Shown here in pieces: positions 42,810 through 55,106 of a stretch of DNA of 64,000 nucleotides. Below the pieces are notes generated by a model. That model made no database searches. It was not told the DNA's origin and saw nothing but the letters and a program-made list of their open reading frames with translations. Source of the DNA: Symbiodinium natans. Taxonomy: Eukaryota > Sar > Dinophyceae > Suessiales > Symbiodiniaceae. The position numbers and the translations under genes were made by a program. How positions within the stretch are numbered: the first letter of the stretch is position 1; each line of letters begins with the position of its first letter. The stretch covers positions 186,001 to 250,000 of the forward strand of contig CAJNDS010000005.1 in the NCBI GenBank assembly GCA_905221605.1. Reading direction: 5' to 3'.

Positions 42810-43960
42810 TTACAGGGTTATGTCGGGGGATATGATATACCGGACCTACAAATGGACTCCTTAGTTCCCAACGGAGTGCTTGAATCGAGGAATTCGAGAG
42901 TCGAGATCGAGGCTGGCATCTGTCTGCTCATGGCTTGGTGCTGTTGATTCCCAATAGCCTCGCCGCAGACTTGGTATGACCATCAAAGACTCGCACTCCT
43001 CTTGATGTCTTAGTACCATCGTGATTCATGACAAGTCTTGTGAGTCAGAAGAGCAACACGCCCTGCCATCAGTCTGTCAGGGCCGCGGAATAAGCGTGGC
43101 CGCCGAGCTTCAAGGCACCTTCATAAGATGTTGGTTAGTGTTTAGGGTTTAGGGAGTAGGATTTAGGGTTTAGGGGCAGGATTTGCAAGTTGTTCATTGC
43201 GATGCCTGTGAAATATAGAGCCTTCGGAAGATAAATGAATGTCATGTTTGGTGATTTGCTGGGGTTGCTGGGGAAGTTTTTGGAGGTTGTTGGTATACTT
43301 TGTTATAGGGGAAGTGTTTTTTGTCTGCGACTATCTGTCTTTGGCAAAACCCAAAAACCCTCGGGGACTTCGTGCGTTGTCAACTTAGGGAAGTTTACGT
43401 GAGTAGTTCTGAGCATGTCCATGTCGCTCGGAGATGTTTTGGGAGTTTCATGTTGTGCACCGCAAGTGACTTATATATTTATATATAGGTACATAGATTT
43501 AATCCTAAACCCGAAGCCCTAAACCTTATGCAGCTCATACAGCAAAATTCACGGGCCACGTTGGTTCAGTCAACGAAAATGCGTTTAGATCATAAACATA
43601 TCGCGTCAGTCGACGGGGAAAGTCATTGTAGTTCGGGGTCAAATGCAGTCCGTAGATTTGTTACGTCGGAACCATTGACTTTTTTGTTAAACATCGCTAT
43701 TTCGGTCTAACTTATGCAGTTATCAAGTAACTGTTAAGTCGAACCCTTGAATATGTTAGCTTCCCCTTCAATGTAAAGTAAGCGTTAGCTTAAGAAATGC
43801 ATTCTAATGCACCTTTCACACGTGGGCTGCAGTTTGACTGCATGAACTTACAAGTACCTCGCTCGCCGTTTCATGAAGTAGACTTCTATGAGTTCAATCT
43901 GCAACATTCACAAATTTAACGTGGTTGTCTTATTGAAGCTGGTCAAGGTTTTAACTTTAT
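42810..43960. other. No gene; telomere-like fragments
   Basis: GTTTAGGGTTTAGGG-type sequence lies at 43,138-43,176 (G-rich strand) and CCTAAACCC-type at 43,503-43,525 (C-rich strand). These opposite orientations within 400 bases bracket a gene-free, slightly AT-rich stretch. Confidence 0.6.
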
Positions 43961-43965
43961 GAAGT

Positions 43966-44766
43966 ATGTCAAGTTGGCGACACTTTAGTTTAGACAATGG
44001 GCAGAAGAAATCGCCCCTAAGTTATGTAGATTTCCCGAAATTAATTAAGGAGTTTGAAGAGTTCTTGCGAGAGCCCTCTGACCCCCAAGACAGGAAAGTG
44101 GACTGGAGCAGCGACGAGGATGAGGCCAGGCCCGGTACTGTTTGGGCTCCTTGCGGCAAAGGGTCGCAATTTTTTTGCTTAAAAGGCCAGCAATCTCTAA
44201 GTTTCAAAGCCTTTGGCAGCAAAATGAACCTTTAAACCCAGGGAGCTCTGAAGTGTGCAGGAGATGGACTGGCGAAGGCCTCGGGGCGCGAGCCAAGCGC
44301 GGAGCCAACACTGGCCTCCGCCTCGGCGCTGGCACTCTATTCGACAGGTTTTTTACATGCACTTCCAGCATCCTGTTTGTGTGGAGTTGAGATGCGTGCG
44401 GCATTCACTCCGGCTCGCCACGCTGCAGGCAAGAATCGTCATCCAGCGAGGCTCGCTAAACTCCTTGGTCGCCTTAGTGCCACCCTCGCTTTTTGCAGTT
44501 GTGGTTTGTACCAGGATGAACGTGAAGAGGCATTTCAGCCAGGCCTGGGTGTGACAGCCTTGCAGAAGCTGCACATCAGCTGCAACACTGCTGCAGTTGA
44601 GACAGGAGGCCGACAGGTGGACACCCCAACAGAGCTGTGGGTGCGCCGCAGATCGTTACACAACACGCCCTTATCGTTGTTTTTTGTTTGTCTAAGTCCC
44701 CTGTGTGTGCGTCAGGTGGAAGTCTTCCAGCGGGGGCGCAACACGATGCTACCTAAGCTGGACTGA
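43966..44766 (+). CDS. Unidentified protein, at least three exons
   Basis: Exon 1, 43966-44134, begins MSSWRHFSLDNGQKKSPLSY and ends in an acidic, Ser-rich segment (REPSDPQDRKVDWSSDEDEA). It joins in phase through a GT intron to exon 2, 44261-44347 (DGLAKASGREPSAEPTLASA), and on to exon 3 from 44429 (KNRHPARLAKLLGRL). All acceptors are AG|G. The frame from exon 3 stays open to 44,766, with segments such as LGVTALQKLHISCNTAAVET, though further introns are possible. About 44,840-45,020 (RRILEAGCPRCNAKPRGS) may continue it. No domain is recognised. Confidence 0.5.
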
Positions 44767-45155
44767 GACAAGCGCAATGTTTGCACACTCGGATGCCTTG
44801 GGCCTTTCGATGCCTCTCTCAGGCGATGGGACGTGGTTGGCGGAGGATACTCGAAGCCGGGTGCCCAAGATGCAACGCCAAGCCTCGTGGAAGTGTAAAC
44901 CAATCATGTGTCGTCATGGCGCTGCGTGGTTCTGTGCCTCAGCTCAAGAACTTTGAAACTTGTCGCATGCACTCCAATCAACATGATGCTTTAGCCGATC
45001 GCTGCCGGAAAGGTCATGCTTAACTGCTTAGCCACTGGCTGCACATCCCTTGCAGCTACGTTCAGAACATCTGCAGGCTGTGAGCACGGGCAGCCTCATG
45101 ACTCTTCCCCAAACCCAACGGCCACAAGCATGTCCTGACAAGGCTTAGGAAAGCA

Positions 45156-47506
45156 ATGGGTCAGGAAGGTGCGGTCAGCCACTATGTCTTACTGGGTGTG
45201 GGACATACGGCCTCTCAAGAGGAGGTCAAGAAGGCACATCGCCTTCTGGCTCTCAAATGGCATCCTGACAAGGCAGGGTGTGTAGCTCGGGTTCTCAAAC
45301 GGTCTTTAGGTCTCAGCGCATGTCCCCAAATAACACACGTTGGGTGCTCGGTCCTTGGCAACTCACGATCGCTTGTGTTTTGCCATCCCTCGTCTTGGCC
45401 AGAAAATGAGTCCGAGGCCTCAACGGTCTGAGAATTCAATTGGATCTTTGGCCGGTGCTTGAAATCGTGACGCCTTGTGTGAAGTCGTACCTTTGTGCGT
45501 GCACCCTCGGGGGCATCCATTCCAAACGAGATCTGCAAACCAGCATGGGCCCACCTTAAAATCACTTGAAGTTGTATCTCTGCGTCTTCACGCTGGGATG
45601 GGGGTTCTTTCTGGGTATGTTTTTTATTTTGGTTTTTTTGGGGTGTTTTTTTTGGTTTTCTCAACCCTAAACCTTAAACCCTAAATCCTAAACCCTAAGC
45701 CCTAAAACCCTAAAACCCTAAAACCCTAAAACCCTAAAACCCTAAAACCCTAAAACCCTAAAGCCCTAAAACCCTAAAACCCTAAAGCCCTAAAGCCCTA
45801 AAGCCTTAAAACCCTAAAACCCTAAAACCCTAAAACCCTAAAACCCTAAAACCCTAAAACCCTAACTCCTAACCCCTAAAACCCTAAAACCCTAAAACCC
45901 TAAAACCCTAAAACCCTAAAACCCTAACCCCTAACCCGTAAACCCTAAACCCTAAACCCAAAAACATACCCTAAACCCAAAAACATACCCTAAACCCAAA
46001 AACTTACCCTAAGCCCAAAAACATACCCCAAAAAACACCCCAAAAAAACCTGGCTCCTTCACGCTGCGGGGAAGCATGCCAACCGAGCCTTGCTAAGAAG
46101 CATTGACCTACCTTGAATGAAGAAGTCACTTGACTTCGGGCACATGGATTCACCTCACATCGTTGATGTTGTATTTCTGCGCCACCCTGCGGGAAAGTCA
46201 TAGCCATATAGCACGGCCAGCCCAACCAGCAGTCAGTTCCCTTACCCGAGCTCGCGTTGTTTGTGGGGTCCTGAGTCTTGGGTGTTAATGGCGTAAGGGC
46301 AACGTTTAGCCCCACATTACGTCAGCTCATCACACAGCGACATCAGTAAATGCTCCCGCTCCTTACCCTCGATTTTCGCTTTCATCACCCCAGTTTCGCA
46401 AGAGCACACGCCATTGAATCGAACTGGTGCAGGTGGACGATCCGGCGGATGAGATTGCCGTCCGTGTGGCAACACAGCAGTTCCAACTTCTACAGGCAGC
46501 CTATGAGGTGTTGTCCGACCCACAAAAGCGTCGCACATACGATGACAGCTTAGGGCTACTGGGAGCACCATCCTCCTCCAAGCCGCACGTCCGCACATCT
46601 CCCTCCACAGCAAGCTGGGTGCACAGTGATGCCGCCCGGATCCATGTGCCTAGCGAAGTGCCGTCCATAGCTGCTGCCGTTGATCGACTCTCTATCAGCG
46701 GAGGTGAGATCCTCGTGGCTGCCGGAACGTATCACGGCCTGATCGTCATTTCCAAGCCACTTGTGCGGATCATCTGCAAGTCACCTGACAAGGCGGTCAT
46801 CAGAGGCCAGGTCGTATTCAGGGAATGTGCGGGCGGCGCCCAGCTGAGTGGCTTCACCATAGACGCATCATGCAACGGTGGCGCCATTGACTTGAAGGGA
46901 GTCGCGGGGAGAATCCAGATTGACCACTGCGACGTTCGAAACGATGCATCTGCTGGAATTGTGATGGAAGGCTGCTCGGGAGATACTTCTATTCAGCATT
47001 GTCGCGTGCATAGCTGCAAATACGACGGTTTGGGCCTCCACCTCCTCAAAGGAGACACAACTCACACTGGCTCCTTGTGCATTGAGAAATGCACTTTCGA
47101 GGACAACGGCTATGACGGACTCTACTTGGGAGACCCTCGCTTCAGTGCGCGCCTGCACGAAAGCTCTGTTCTCCGAAACCATCGCTATGGCGTACTCGTC
47201 CGCGGTACAGACTTCTCAATGGAAGGCTGCACCTTCACTGAGAATGTGCAGGAGCAAGTGAAAATGGAGGCCTTTGTGCACAAGGAAAACCCTCGTGGTA
47301 CTCAGCGGATTGGGAAGGCTAGGGAAGTTTCTGCAGAACTACCAGAAGGTTGGCGCGCTTTTCGCAACTCGGAGGGGCTCGTCTACTATTACCACATGGC
47401 CTCCGGAACAACAAGATGGTCCGTTCCTGGCAAAGATGATGGCGTTGAGCCTGAGCCTCTACCACTACCTGAAGCTGCACCCAAGAAGCGCAGCAAGTGG
47501 AGCTAA
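45156..47506 (+). CDS. J-domain, beta-helix and WW-domain protein, 2 exons, 396 residues
   Basis: Exon 1 is 45156-45272 and exon 2 is 46433-47506; the 1,160-base intron starts GC and ends AG|G. Residues about 8-80 form a J domain: [20 protein letters not shown], then LKWHPDK with the HPD motif, and [18 protein letters not shown]. Residues about 105-300 are a right-handed parallel beta-helix, with repeating short strands and Gly/Asn/Cys turns such as [20 protein letters not shown] and [20 protein letters not shown]. Residues about 342-371 are a WW domain (LPEGW...YYYH...TTRWSVP), which should bind Pro-rich peptides. The end is basic (KKRSKWS). The fold combination suggests a targeted Hsp70 co-chaperone; the substrate is unknown. 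Confidence 0.9.
45662..46060. repeat. Long degenerate telomere-like array inside an intron
   Basis: Over 40 units of CCCTAAA type lie inside the intron of the J/beta-helix/WW gene. Most of the array uses an 8-base unit CCCTAAAA rather than the 7-base CCCTAAA. Variants include CCCTAAAG and CTAACTCC, and the last part changes to AAACATACCCTAAACCCAA repeats. The C-rich strand is the + strand. Confidence 0.95.
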
Positions 47507-47519
47507 GCCATGGGTGGCA

Positions 47520-48570
47520 ACTATCTGCAACTTCTCTCCTGGAGCAGTGTCGGACCCGCCCCAGTGTGATCGCGGCGGTGCTCAGCTGGTTGCACGCCCA
47601 GTTCCTGCGCTTGAAGGGGCCTCAAACACCTTCGGAAGTTTCCCAGGCAGTGATTGCAACAAGGTGGCATCTTTGGCGGAGTAGAGCATCTCCAGAGCCA
47701 TCAACATCTTAGGCAGACGAGTGCTGGAGAAGTCCCTGCAGACTGCAAGGGGAAGTCTTCGAAGCAGTGCACGCGCCGCAAGGATGCTTTGTCGGTAAGC
47801 TCTGCTGACTCGACGATTCTTACCCTCTTGAGCTTGTCGGACGCAGCAAAAAGACCTTGCGCAGCAGACGTGCCAATGAAAGCCCCTGGCTTGCAGCTAG
47901 TTCCACCTGGTTTCTTGAAATCGTGCTGTGAGGGTGGACGCTCTCTTCAATGGTCGACCTGCCTGGCGCTCAGTCGGTATGCAAACAGATTGCAAAGCAG
48001 AGGGTGCAAGCGGCAAAGCACTGCAAGTCGCGCCAAACAGGCCTTCAAAAAGAAGGGCGATCATGCTATCTTCATCTTCTGGAGCCAGCAGATCGCCTCT
48101 CAGATTCGCCACACCTTTCTCAAAGCCTTCCCGGCCCTCTATCGGCGGATAATGTCGTCACTGCTCGCGCGATTCCCAGGTTTGGTGATTGGAAGATTGC
48201 AGAGCGGCTCCAGGATGATGGTGCCTGCAAGCCCCTGAGAGAGAGCACCAGCTGCCCCATCAGTTCATCGAGTTCGGTCCCAGTCCCAACGGCCCATCAG
48301 TCCCGACATCTTGGTTTTGTGCGCAAGGCTTGGGCTTTGCAGAAGACATGCGAGGTCGACGCAGGCAGATCTCAAGCACTTGTGTACCTTCTTCACAGCG
48401 TCTCTTCATCTCCAGCAAGTAGACATGATGTGCCCAGCTACAGTCAAGTCAGCGAATGCCGCTCTTACTGGTCAGGCCTTGGTTGCAGCATCCTCCTTTG
48501 CCAGAAGCCCAGACGCCTCAGCATGCCATTCTTTCATGCGACTGAAGCCTTAAGCACGAGCATTTGTAGA
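47520..48570 (+). CDS. Possible exons of unidentified protein
   Basis: Protein-like + frames include about 47,535-47,610 (RPSVIAAVLSWLHAQFLRLK), about 47,705-47,790 (ILGRRVLEKSLQTARGSLRS) and about 48,360-48,550 (LKHLCTFFTASLHLQQVDMM, later GQALVAASSFARS). Two alternative frames around 47,930-48,150 are also open. Exon order and family are unknown. It could even be the 3' region of the upstream WW gene. Confidence 0.28.
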
Positions 48571-48679
48571 TGCTGAGGTACTTGCAACGGGAGTGCTTTC
48601 TTGTACCCCCCCTTCAACAACAAAAAACACACCAAACAAGAAGCCTTCCCCACTCCCCCCCTCCGCTTCATCTGAAAAA

Positions 48680-48955
48680 ATGGATCGCGGGCCAGAGCCC
48701 GAACTTCAAAAAGCCATGGAGCAGGTGTCCAAGGCCCCCTTTGAAGCCCAGAGGCCAGGGCTCCGATCTCCCTTGTTTGAAAAAATCGGGACTCGGAAAG
48801 CTGGCTTTCAAGATGGCAGCCCAGCCGGAGGGTGGAAATTTTATAAGCAAGTACGACTACCACTTTCACCGCTCACCAGCGCCCCCTTGCTTGCGGGCTT
48901 CCGCTTTCCGGAAGTACCCGAAATTCCGAAACGCGAGACTGGCCAGCGGCACTGA
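48680..48955 (+). CDS. Possible small protein or exon, unidentified
   Basis: From ATG at 48,680 the frame reads MDRGPEPELQKAMEQVSKAP and runs about 91 codons to a stop at 48,955. It is charged and Pro-rich with no known motif. Other + frames overlap it. Confidence 0.22.
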   Translation: MDRGPEPELQKAMEQVSKAPFEAQRPGLRSPLFEKIGTRKAGFQDGSPAGGWKFYKQVRLPLSPLTSAPLLAGFRFPEVPEIPKRETGQRH

Positions 48956-49889
48956 GGCACCCCGAAGGTTCTTACCTGATAAGAGTTGGCAAGCATCCCG
49001 ACTTATTCTCAGGGATGTCATATGTGGATGTTGTGTAGCTCAGTTCATGGATGTTCATGGTACACCTCAGGCGATGGCGCCTGTGGGAACCCACAGCACG
49101 GCGATTCGTGCCCAAAAGCGACTGGTCTCAAGAAGCTGCAGTGGATTTGCCAGCTGCGGTTCGATGGTTCTCTCGTCTTTGGGACCATACTTCCTGACGT
49201 GCACATGTTTTGGCTGACAAGGGCTCACCGTGCTCGAAGGGACGGACGCGGGAGGCCTCAATTGAGCTTTTCCTTGTCAGCTGGGTCGCCTGATCGGCTG
49301 GACTGGTCCATCCCGGTGTAGGACCAGCGTGGCAGACTTCTCAGGAGTCGCAGGCCCTAGCATTACATCTTTGAACAATGTTTGGGCCATTTCTGGAAAT
49401 TCCGTGACTTTGGATAGATGGCCTGTGGAGGACGACTCGGATGATGAGGTACCATGGTCACGGCCACACTGGTGCCAACCTTGGTGGCGCTTGTTGAAAA
49501 AGCAGGGTTCTAGCTACCATTGGAATCATCATCATGGAAGCTTAGGTCCCAGTGGTCCACCGCCGATCTAATTCGCGCCTCCGGCTTGTTGACAGAGAGC
49601 CAGTACCATTCAGTAGCCTGTATCATAGATTTCATCTTTCCACGCCACTTCAACTGTGGGTGCGGGGGTGGGGTGTGGGTATTTGCCTTTCGCTAGGCTG
49701 GTGCGACCGGCGCAACGTAGACCTCAGCGGTTGTTTCGATCGAGAGGCCACTGATGTGCATGTTGTTTCTCGCTGGTTCGTTATTCGTTAGGGAATTTGT
49801 ATGTGGAAGGGCAGGGCACATCTTGCGTTGGTGAGTGGAAGGGGAAAGGGGCAAATCCCATGTCGTCGACTGCCGTGGTTCAATTGCGC

Positions 49890-50360
49890 AAGCGTATTTG
49901 TTCTCAGAGCGCACAGTGGATACTAGTTCCCTTGCAGAGGCGCGTCCTGCAGCAATACAAAAAGGTAGTCTAATCAAGTACACGGCACGTGGCTTGCTCA
50001 AGGGCTTGCAGTCTTGCGATCAAATCGTCACGTGCCGACGCCAATATCAAAGTATGGCGTTCCTACATTGCCCTACGTGTGATTGTATCGTTGGCAAATC
50101 ATCGAGGAGCGCGGCTCACTTGCAAGGCCCACCAAGAGACGGTGGTGCACAGTCGAGAACTCTGCAGCTGCAAACGCTTCGCGGCGAGCGGAGATGCGTT
50201 GTGCCGGATGGATTCGCTACCTCGGAAGAGCTCGAGGGGCGCAGCAGCACTCCACTAGATTCTCCCCTCCGGCGCACGTGTATGTGTGATTGTGTGGCTC
50301 CTACACATGCCCTTTCGCACTTGCTGCCCGACAACCCGAAAAGCCTAGAGTGAGAAACCC
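49890..50360 (+). CDS. Possible exon, unidentified
   Basis: A + frame reads LAIKSSRADANIKVWRSYIA then LRVIVSLANHRGARLTCKAH to a stop at 50,258. A second frame is open to 50,353. The sequence is protein-like but not recognised. Confidence 0.22.
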
Positions 50361-50399
50361 ACTTCTTAGACTACCTTTCATAACTGCTGCAGGCAATGC

Positions 50400-52030
50400 A
50401 CAGGCGACGTGAGGGCCGAGATTACTCGCGCGGAGGGACAACTTGAGATACACACGATGACTGCGTAGAGTCCAAACCTGCGTTCTGATAAGCGTTCAAG
50501 ACACGTCGCATAGCTTTCGCTGCACTTGCTTGATGCATTTTTGGTCTGGGAAAAAAGCGAGGGCCAGTATGGCCAAGCATGTGTGGCGGGTTCCTTGCGA
50601 AGGCTGTTGTTGACCGTGTTGCGGCCGCTGCAAAGCAGGCGGGTTCCTGCTAGTGACTCTAGCGTTCCCTGCTCTCGCATGTTGCGTCTGATGCAGAGGA
50701 CATGGCACGTGACAGCGATGGCTTTGAAAGGAGCTGTCCTCTGATCTTTTGAAGTTTCTTTGACTGCGATTCCGAACGTTGTTACTAAGCATGTCCTTGA
50801 AGGAGCGACTCTGTCGGCCAGGTCCGGGTGGCCTCAAGGGCCTGGGAACCCACACAGTCATTGGATCACAAAACGGCTTTCGGAATCTTCTCTGCCCAAG
50901 GTGAAGACAGACGGCTCTTACACAAGGCCACCGACACTGGACCGTCGGAATTCCCTATACGGCCGGTGCCACAGACACCGACATTTCGAGAGTGCATGCA
51001 ACGATCATGCGCTTCGTGGTCTGTACTGCAGGCAATCGCGTTGAGCGGTTCTTCGGTCCTGAAACTGATGTGCTGTCCGGCGGCTCAGAGAGTCGGATTG
51101 TAGTATCCAATGCGGGAAGCAGTGTATGAAGGAGTTCGAATATTGACGTGTGTTACCATGACGGTATGATGTGGGCCCTCTTAAGTAATTGTGGGTTTAC
51201 CAAGTTGCTTCGGCTCTATGTGCCTGTACCTATACGGACAGACAAGGAGACAAGTTGTGCACCTAGGCCATGGCTCTACAGCTCCGGAGACAAGTCCAGG
51301 CTCTACGGGGTGTTTTTCGGAAATGAGCTCATGCCTTGGCTTTGGCTGAATGCAGCTTCGGTGCTGAGCTAGCTAGACATGCTAACAGTATGCTAAACAT
51401 CTGAGTGAGGTTTGCCTACAGCTTGGTTTGGAAGAAGCGGCCGACTCAGGTGCAGACATGTCCCGACTCAAAGCCCTGTCGGTGTGGTTGCTCAGGAAGT
51501 TCTGGGGCCGACCCGGACACAGGCTCCTCCGGCCGGAAGATTTGAATGTTAGCACACTACTACACAGCTCAGATCGGTTCATGGTCCTTGAGCCAACGGA
51601 GAGTCGTAGGCAGATCGTAGCAGGGGGAAGGGGATTTCAATCGCATGGGCAGGTCCACCCGTGAGGAGCGGTGGTAGGCTCTCGTAGATTTCGGCGACTC
51701 AGCCCCAGATTAAGGCAAAAGTCCTCGGTTGCCGTACTGCGCCACGATGATTGGACCATGCCAGCATCGTTTTGCGCAGTTCTGTGTGAAGTCTCCTAGT
51801 AGCTCTGCTTCTTCGGCTCTCCGATGAGCACTGCAATGGATTTTCAAGCAAGGATCAGTATCATCGGCAAGCTTGTGGCACGTCAGTACAGTGGCTGCTT
51901 TAGTCACAGAGTCATAGAGGGGACACAGGACGCAGCTCCTGCCCAAGACAGGATACCTCAGAGGAGACTGAAAGCCTCAGTCGGTTCAGCCTCTACCCAT
52001 CCGTGCCTCTGCAGCCTTGGAACATCTTGG
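50400..52030. other. No gene recognised
   Basis: Open frames of 60-120 codons on both strands carry no motif I know. Confidence 0.35.
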
Positions 52031-52033
52031 AAC

Positions 52034-53628
52034 ATGCTGAACGTGGAGGCAACGGGGCCATTCCCAGAAGCTTCGGACAACAGCTGCATGAATCTGTCAG
52101 GAGTTCGTTTGCCCAGAACTGCGGCTGGCCATGTGTCATGCCAAGCCGCCGAGATTCCGTTGAACCTCCCGTGAGTTTAGCTTTAGCGAGGGGTTTAGGA
52201 TGCGATGAGGGGGCATTGCATCAGCGCTATTGTAGTCACGATTCACGCGCCTGCACGTATGCAACTTGCCACTGGTGCCCCATTGGTGCCAGGTCAAAGA
52301 GGCCATCCGAATTATCATGCTCGGGCGCTCGGTAGTGTAACGGTAGTGTGCTTGGGCAGTGCTGAAGGTGTGCCTGAGTGCAGTAAGGCATTGCCTTGTC
52401 ATATGTCGCAGTCTTGGTGGCACGCAGCCAATTGCGGGGGCCACAGACTGTCCAGATCTCTCAAAGCTCAAGTGCATGTACAGTAACTACTGCATAGTAC
52501 ATGTTGCCCGCCGATCTGTGTTTGTGAATTTGCTTTGTGGCCTGGGTTAGTGAGGATCTGAAAGCCGTCGTCTCTGAGCTGTTCGATGTCGAGTATTTGA
52601 AGATCAATGACAGTCAATTGGTGCAGGCAGTCTGCTGCCGTTTGATGCACATCTTTAGCACCTGGTTTCTTGAAGTTTCTTGGCTTCTGGGTAAGGAAGT
52701 CGAACGCCTGGTTGAAAAGTTCTCGGAGATCCTAGAGAACAATTCCGACAAATCAGGCCCAGCCACCAAGCTAAAGTGTGCAACGACGCAGCTGCTGCCA
52801 GGTTTTGGCTTTGTGCACATCATGCGCTCCTAGTAGTCGTTCTGCAGGACGTGCGCAGCTGGTTTTCAACCTCTACACGGCGAAGAATCGCAAGCAAAGC
52901 CTTTGGTGCGCTGATGTGGGTGGGTTTTGAGGGCACAGGGCTGCAGGGCACTGTGAGGTCTAGGATCCAGTAGCCCTTGGCCCCTCGTCATGCAAAGTTG
53001 TGAGCAGGAACATTCTCGTCGGCAGTGACGAGAAGATTGTGTTCGAACAGTGGCGCATCCCTGTAGCCATGCAGCCTCTGAACAGGCTCGCTTGCGCTGT
53101 CTTGCCCAGCAAGTTATCGGCCCTGGGCATTGGACCGGCCATTGCTAACCTCCACGCCATAAGCTGAAGCCAGCAAGAGGTATCTCAATCCTGCCGACAA
53201 CCTTCGGGAAGAAGCGAATCTGCAGGCAACGCTGGCAGCTGCGGTACTCCCCCGTGGTCACATCATGCTGAGCGGGGAAACTTCCAGCATCTTCCAACAT
53301 TTGGCAGGCATCTGCTTCGCAGCAAGTCCAGCAGGTTCTCCACTATGTGATCGCTAGAGCCAATGCCAAGGACTGGACACTTGAATGAGCATTGCACACA
53401 TATTGCAAAGAAACTACCCGCGGGATACTATCCATTGTGATCGTAGCATGTCGTTGGCATGTCGGGCTCTTGACACGTGGAAGGGAAGCCTCTGGTGAGG
53501 TGGAGCATCTTCCTCCACCGGACAAGGAGCAGACGGCCTACAACTTTGAAGTGTCCTTTGTGTCCGGTGAGGGCAAGGACGGAGTGAGCAGACGAGCAGC
53601 TTTTTACAGTCCAGCAATGTCAGAATGA
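52034..53628 (+). CDS. ATG101, HORMA-type autophagy initiation protein
   Basis: ATG101 is the partner of ATG13 in the autophagy-starting ATG1/ULK complex. Exons: 52293-52318, 52388-52433, 52555-52626, 52696-52756, 52848-52893, 53008-53085, 53180-53243, 53335-53370, 53500-53628 (558 bases, phases consistent, TGA stop). A start exon MLNVE at 52034-52048 is likely but about 3 residues are missing at its join. Landmarks that line up with plant and animal ATG101 as I remember them are VKEAIRIIMHCLVICRSLG, SELFDVEYLK, AQLVFNLYTAKNRK, GSDEKIVFEQWRIPV, VLHYVIARANAK, and VEHLPPP followed by YNFEVSF. Total is about 190 residues against about 218 in human. The assigned introns use six GC, one GT and one GA donor. 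The 3' end could be shortened by a last intron at the GTGAGG near 53,568. Confidence 0.85.
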
Positions 53629-53649
53629 GCTGCAAGTCCAAGTTGCCAG

Positions 53650-55100
53650 GAAATCGGGACAGGGTCTCTGCTTCGACAAGGCAGTCGGCTCATGGGTTGG
53701 CAAACAGACTGCTTTTAATCTTGGTGCGCCTCGGTTTTACCATGCAAAGCTGTTTCAGGCCTGGGCTCCTCGCTCAGCCAAACCATCCGCCAAATGCCGC
53801 AGAACCCTCAGCTTGCTGCTGCGAAATTGTAGCAGGTTGCAGCTGAGGGTTCAACGATTGTGACCAACATATCCGCTCACAAGATTCGCAGTTTTACTGG
53901 TTTTAGGGAGACGTGGAAAGTTTGCAGAAGGGTGTTTGGAAGGGTTGCAGAAGAGGAGCAGATAATTCTTGAAGTGGTCGTGTTCTTGGTGTGAGGCTTT
54001 TGCACGAGCTGCAGGACAAGGGAAATAATGCCAATACTTTGTGACCATATTTTGGTTTCAGGCCTTGGGAACTCCTGTGGAGGAGAACGAATACAAATGT
54101 TTTTTGTTTATCAGCTGTCTAGAAGTGCCGCTGCGAAGAACAAACTAATTCAGGTGTAATTCTGTGACTTAGATGTCAGGTGCTCGAATGGTTGAAAAGC
54201 GTGGATCTTTCAGGGGGGAGGTGGGTAGCTACAGCAATATGGGCTGTGTTATTTGATCTATGTTCATTCGGATGGCTCAGGTACATGGCGTGAACGTAAC
54301 CCCTTTTGCACCCGTGCCGGTTGTCGGCACATGTACAGGAAATTGGGGAGGGGCATGCGGCCCTGCTCTCTGTACATACCCAGCAGCGGGTTACTCGCTG
54401 CATGAAGGTCTTCCATGGTCTTCTGCTTTACGTAGACTTCCGCAATGGTGTGCCAAAAGGGGTACGACCTGTGTAACGAGCTGTGCAAAGTCTACGTGAA
54501 GTCCGAGAAGATGTGGAGCGTTGCGAGCCCGTAGCGCTGGACGCGGGCGCAGGGATGCATCATACAAAATGTATGATGTTTGCTAACCATCAGAATGCCA
54601 CAATGACTACTCCAAGCACATGTGGAAGCTGGCATTTCGAACATCTCCACGGTTCGTTTTGGCACTTTGAACCCGGCATTTCATGCTTCAGGTCATGAAG
54701 TAAGATCTCTGAGACATGTCGAGACGCAAAGTGTGCAAAGGTTTGAGACACCGTAGCACTGGCTTCAGCTGCTTGAATGAAGTTCCTCCTCTTTGCCTCA
54801 GCATGACATGCATCTTGGGAGGCTCACCAGGGTACAGTAGCTTCAGTTTTGTTGTTTCGTGACTAAACTAGGTGCACAGGCTACCAGTGGCAACGAAGCG
54901 GTCGGCCGGGAACACGCGTTGTTGGTGTGGTGAAGTCTTCCCCCTGAGGACATGGCTTCGGGACACCTTTCTCCTGACACTGTTGCTGCGTAGCGCTGCT
55001 GGAAATCAGCCTGGCTGGCGCGATTTGCATTGACTGCCATCGGGGCTGGTCCGTGAAGTATTACGCATCAACATCTGCCAGTGGCAGGAGCGACCCATGT
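53650..55100. other. No gene recognised
   Basis: No supported exon. One + frame (54,260-54,499) is Cys- and Gly-rich, but I see no domain in it. Confidence 0.35.
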
Positions 55101-55106
55101 GCGAAG

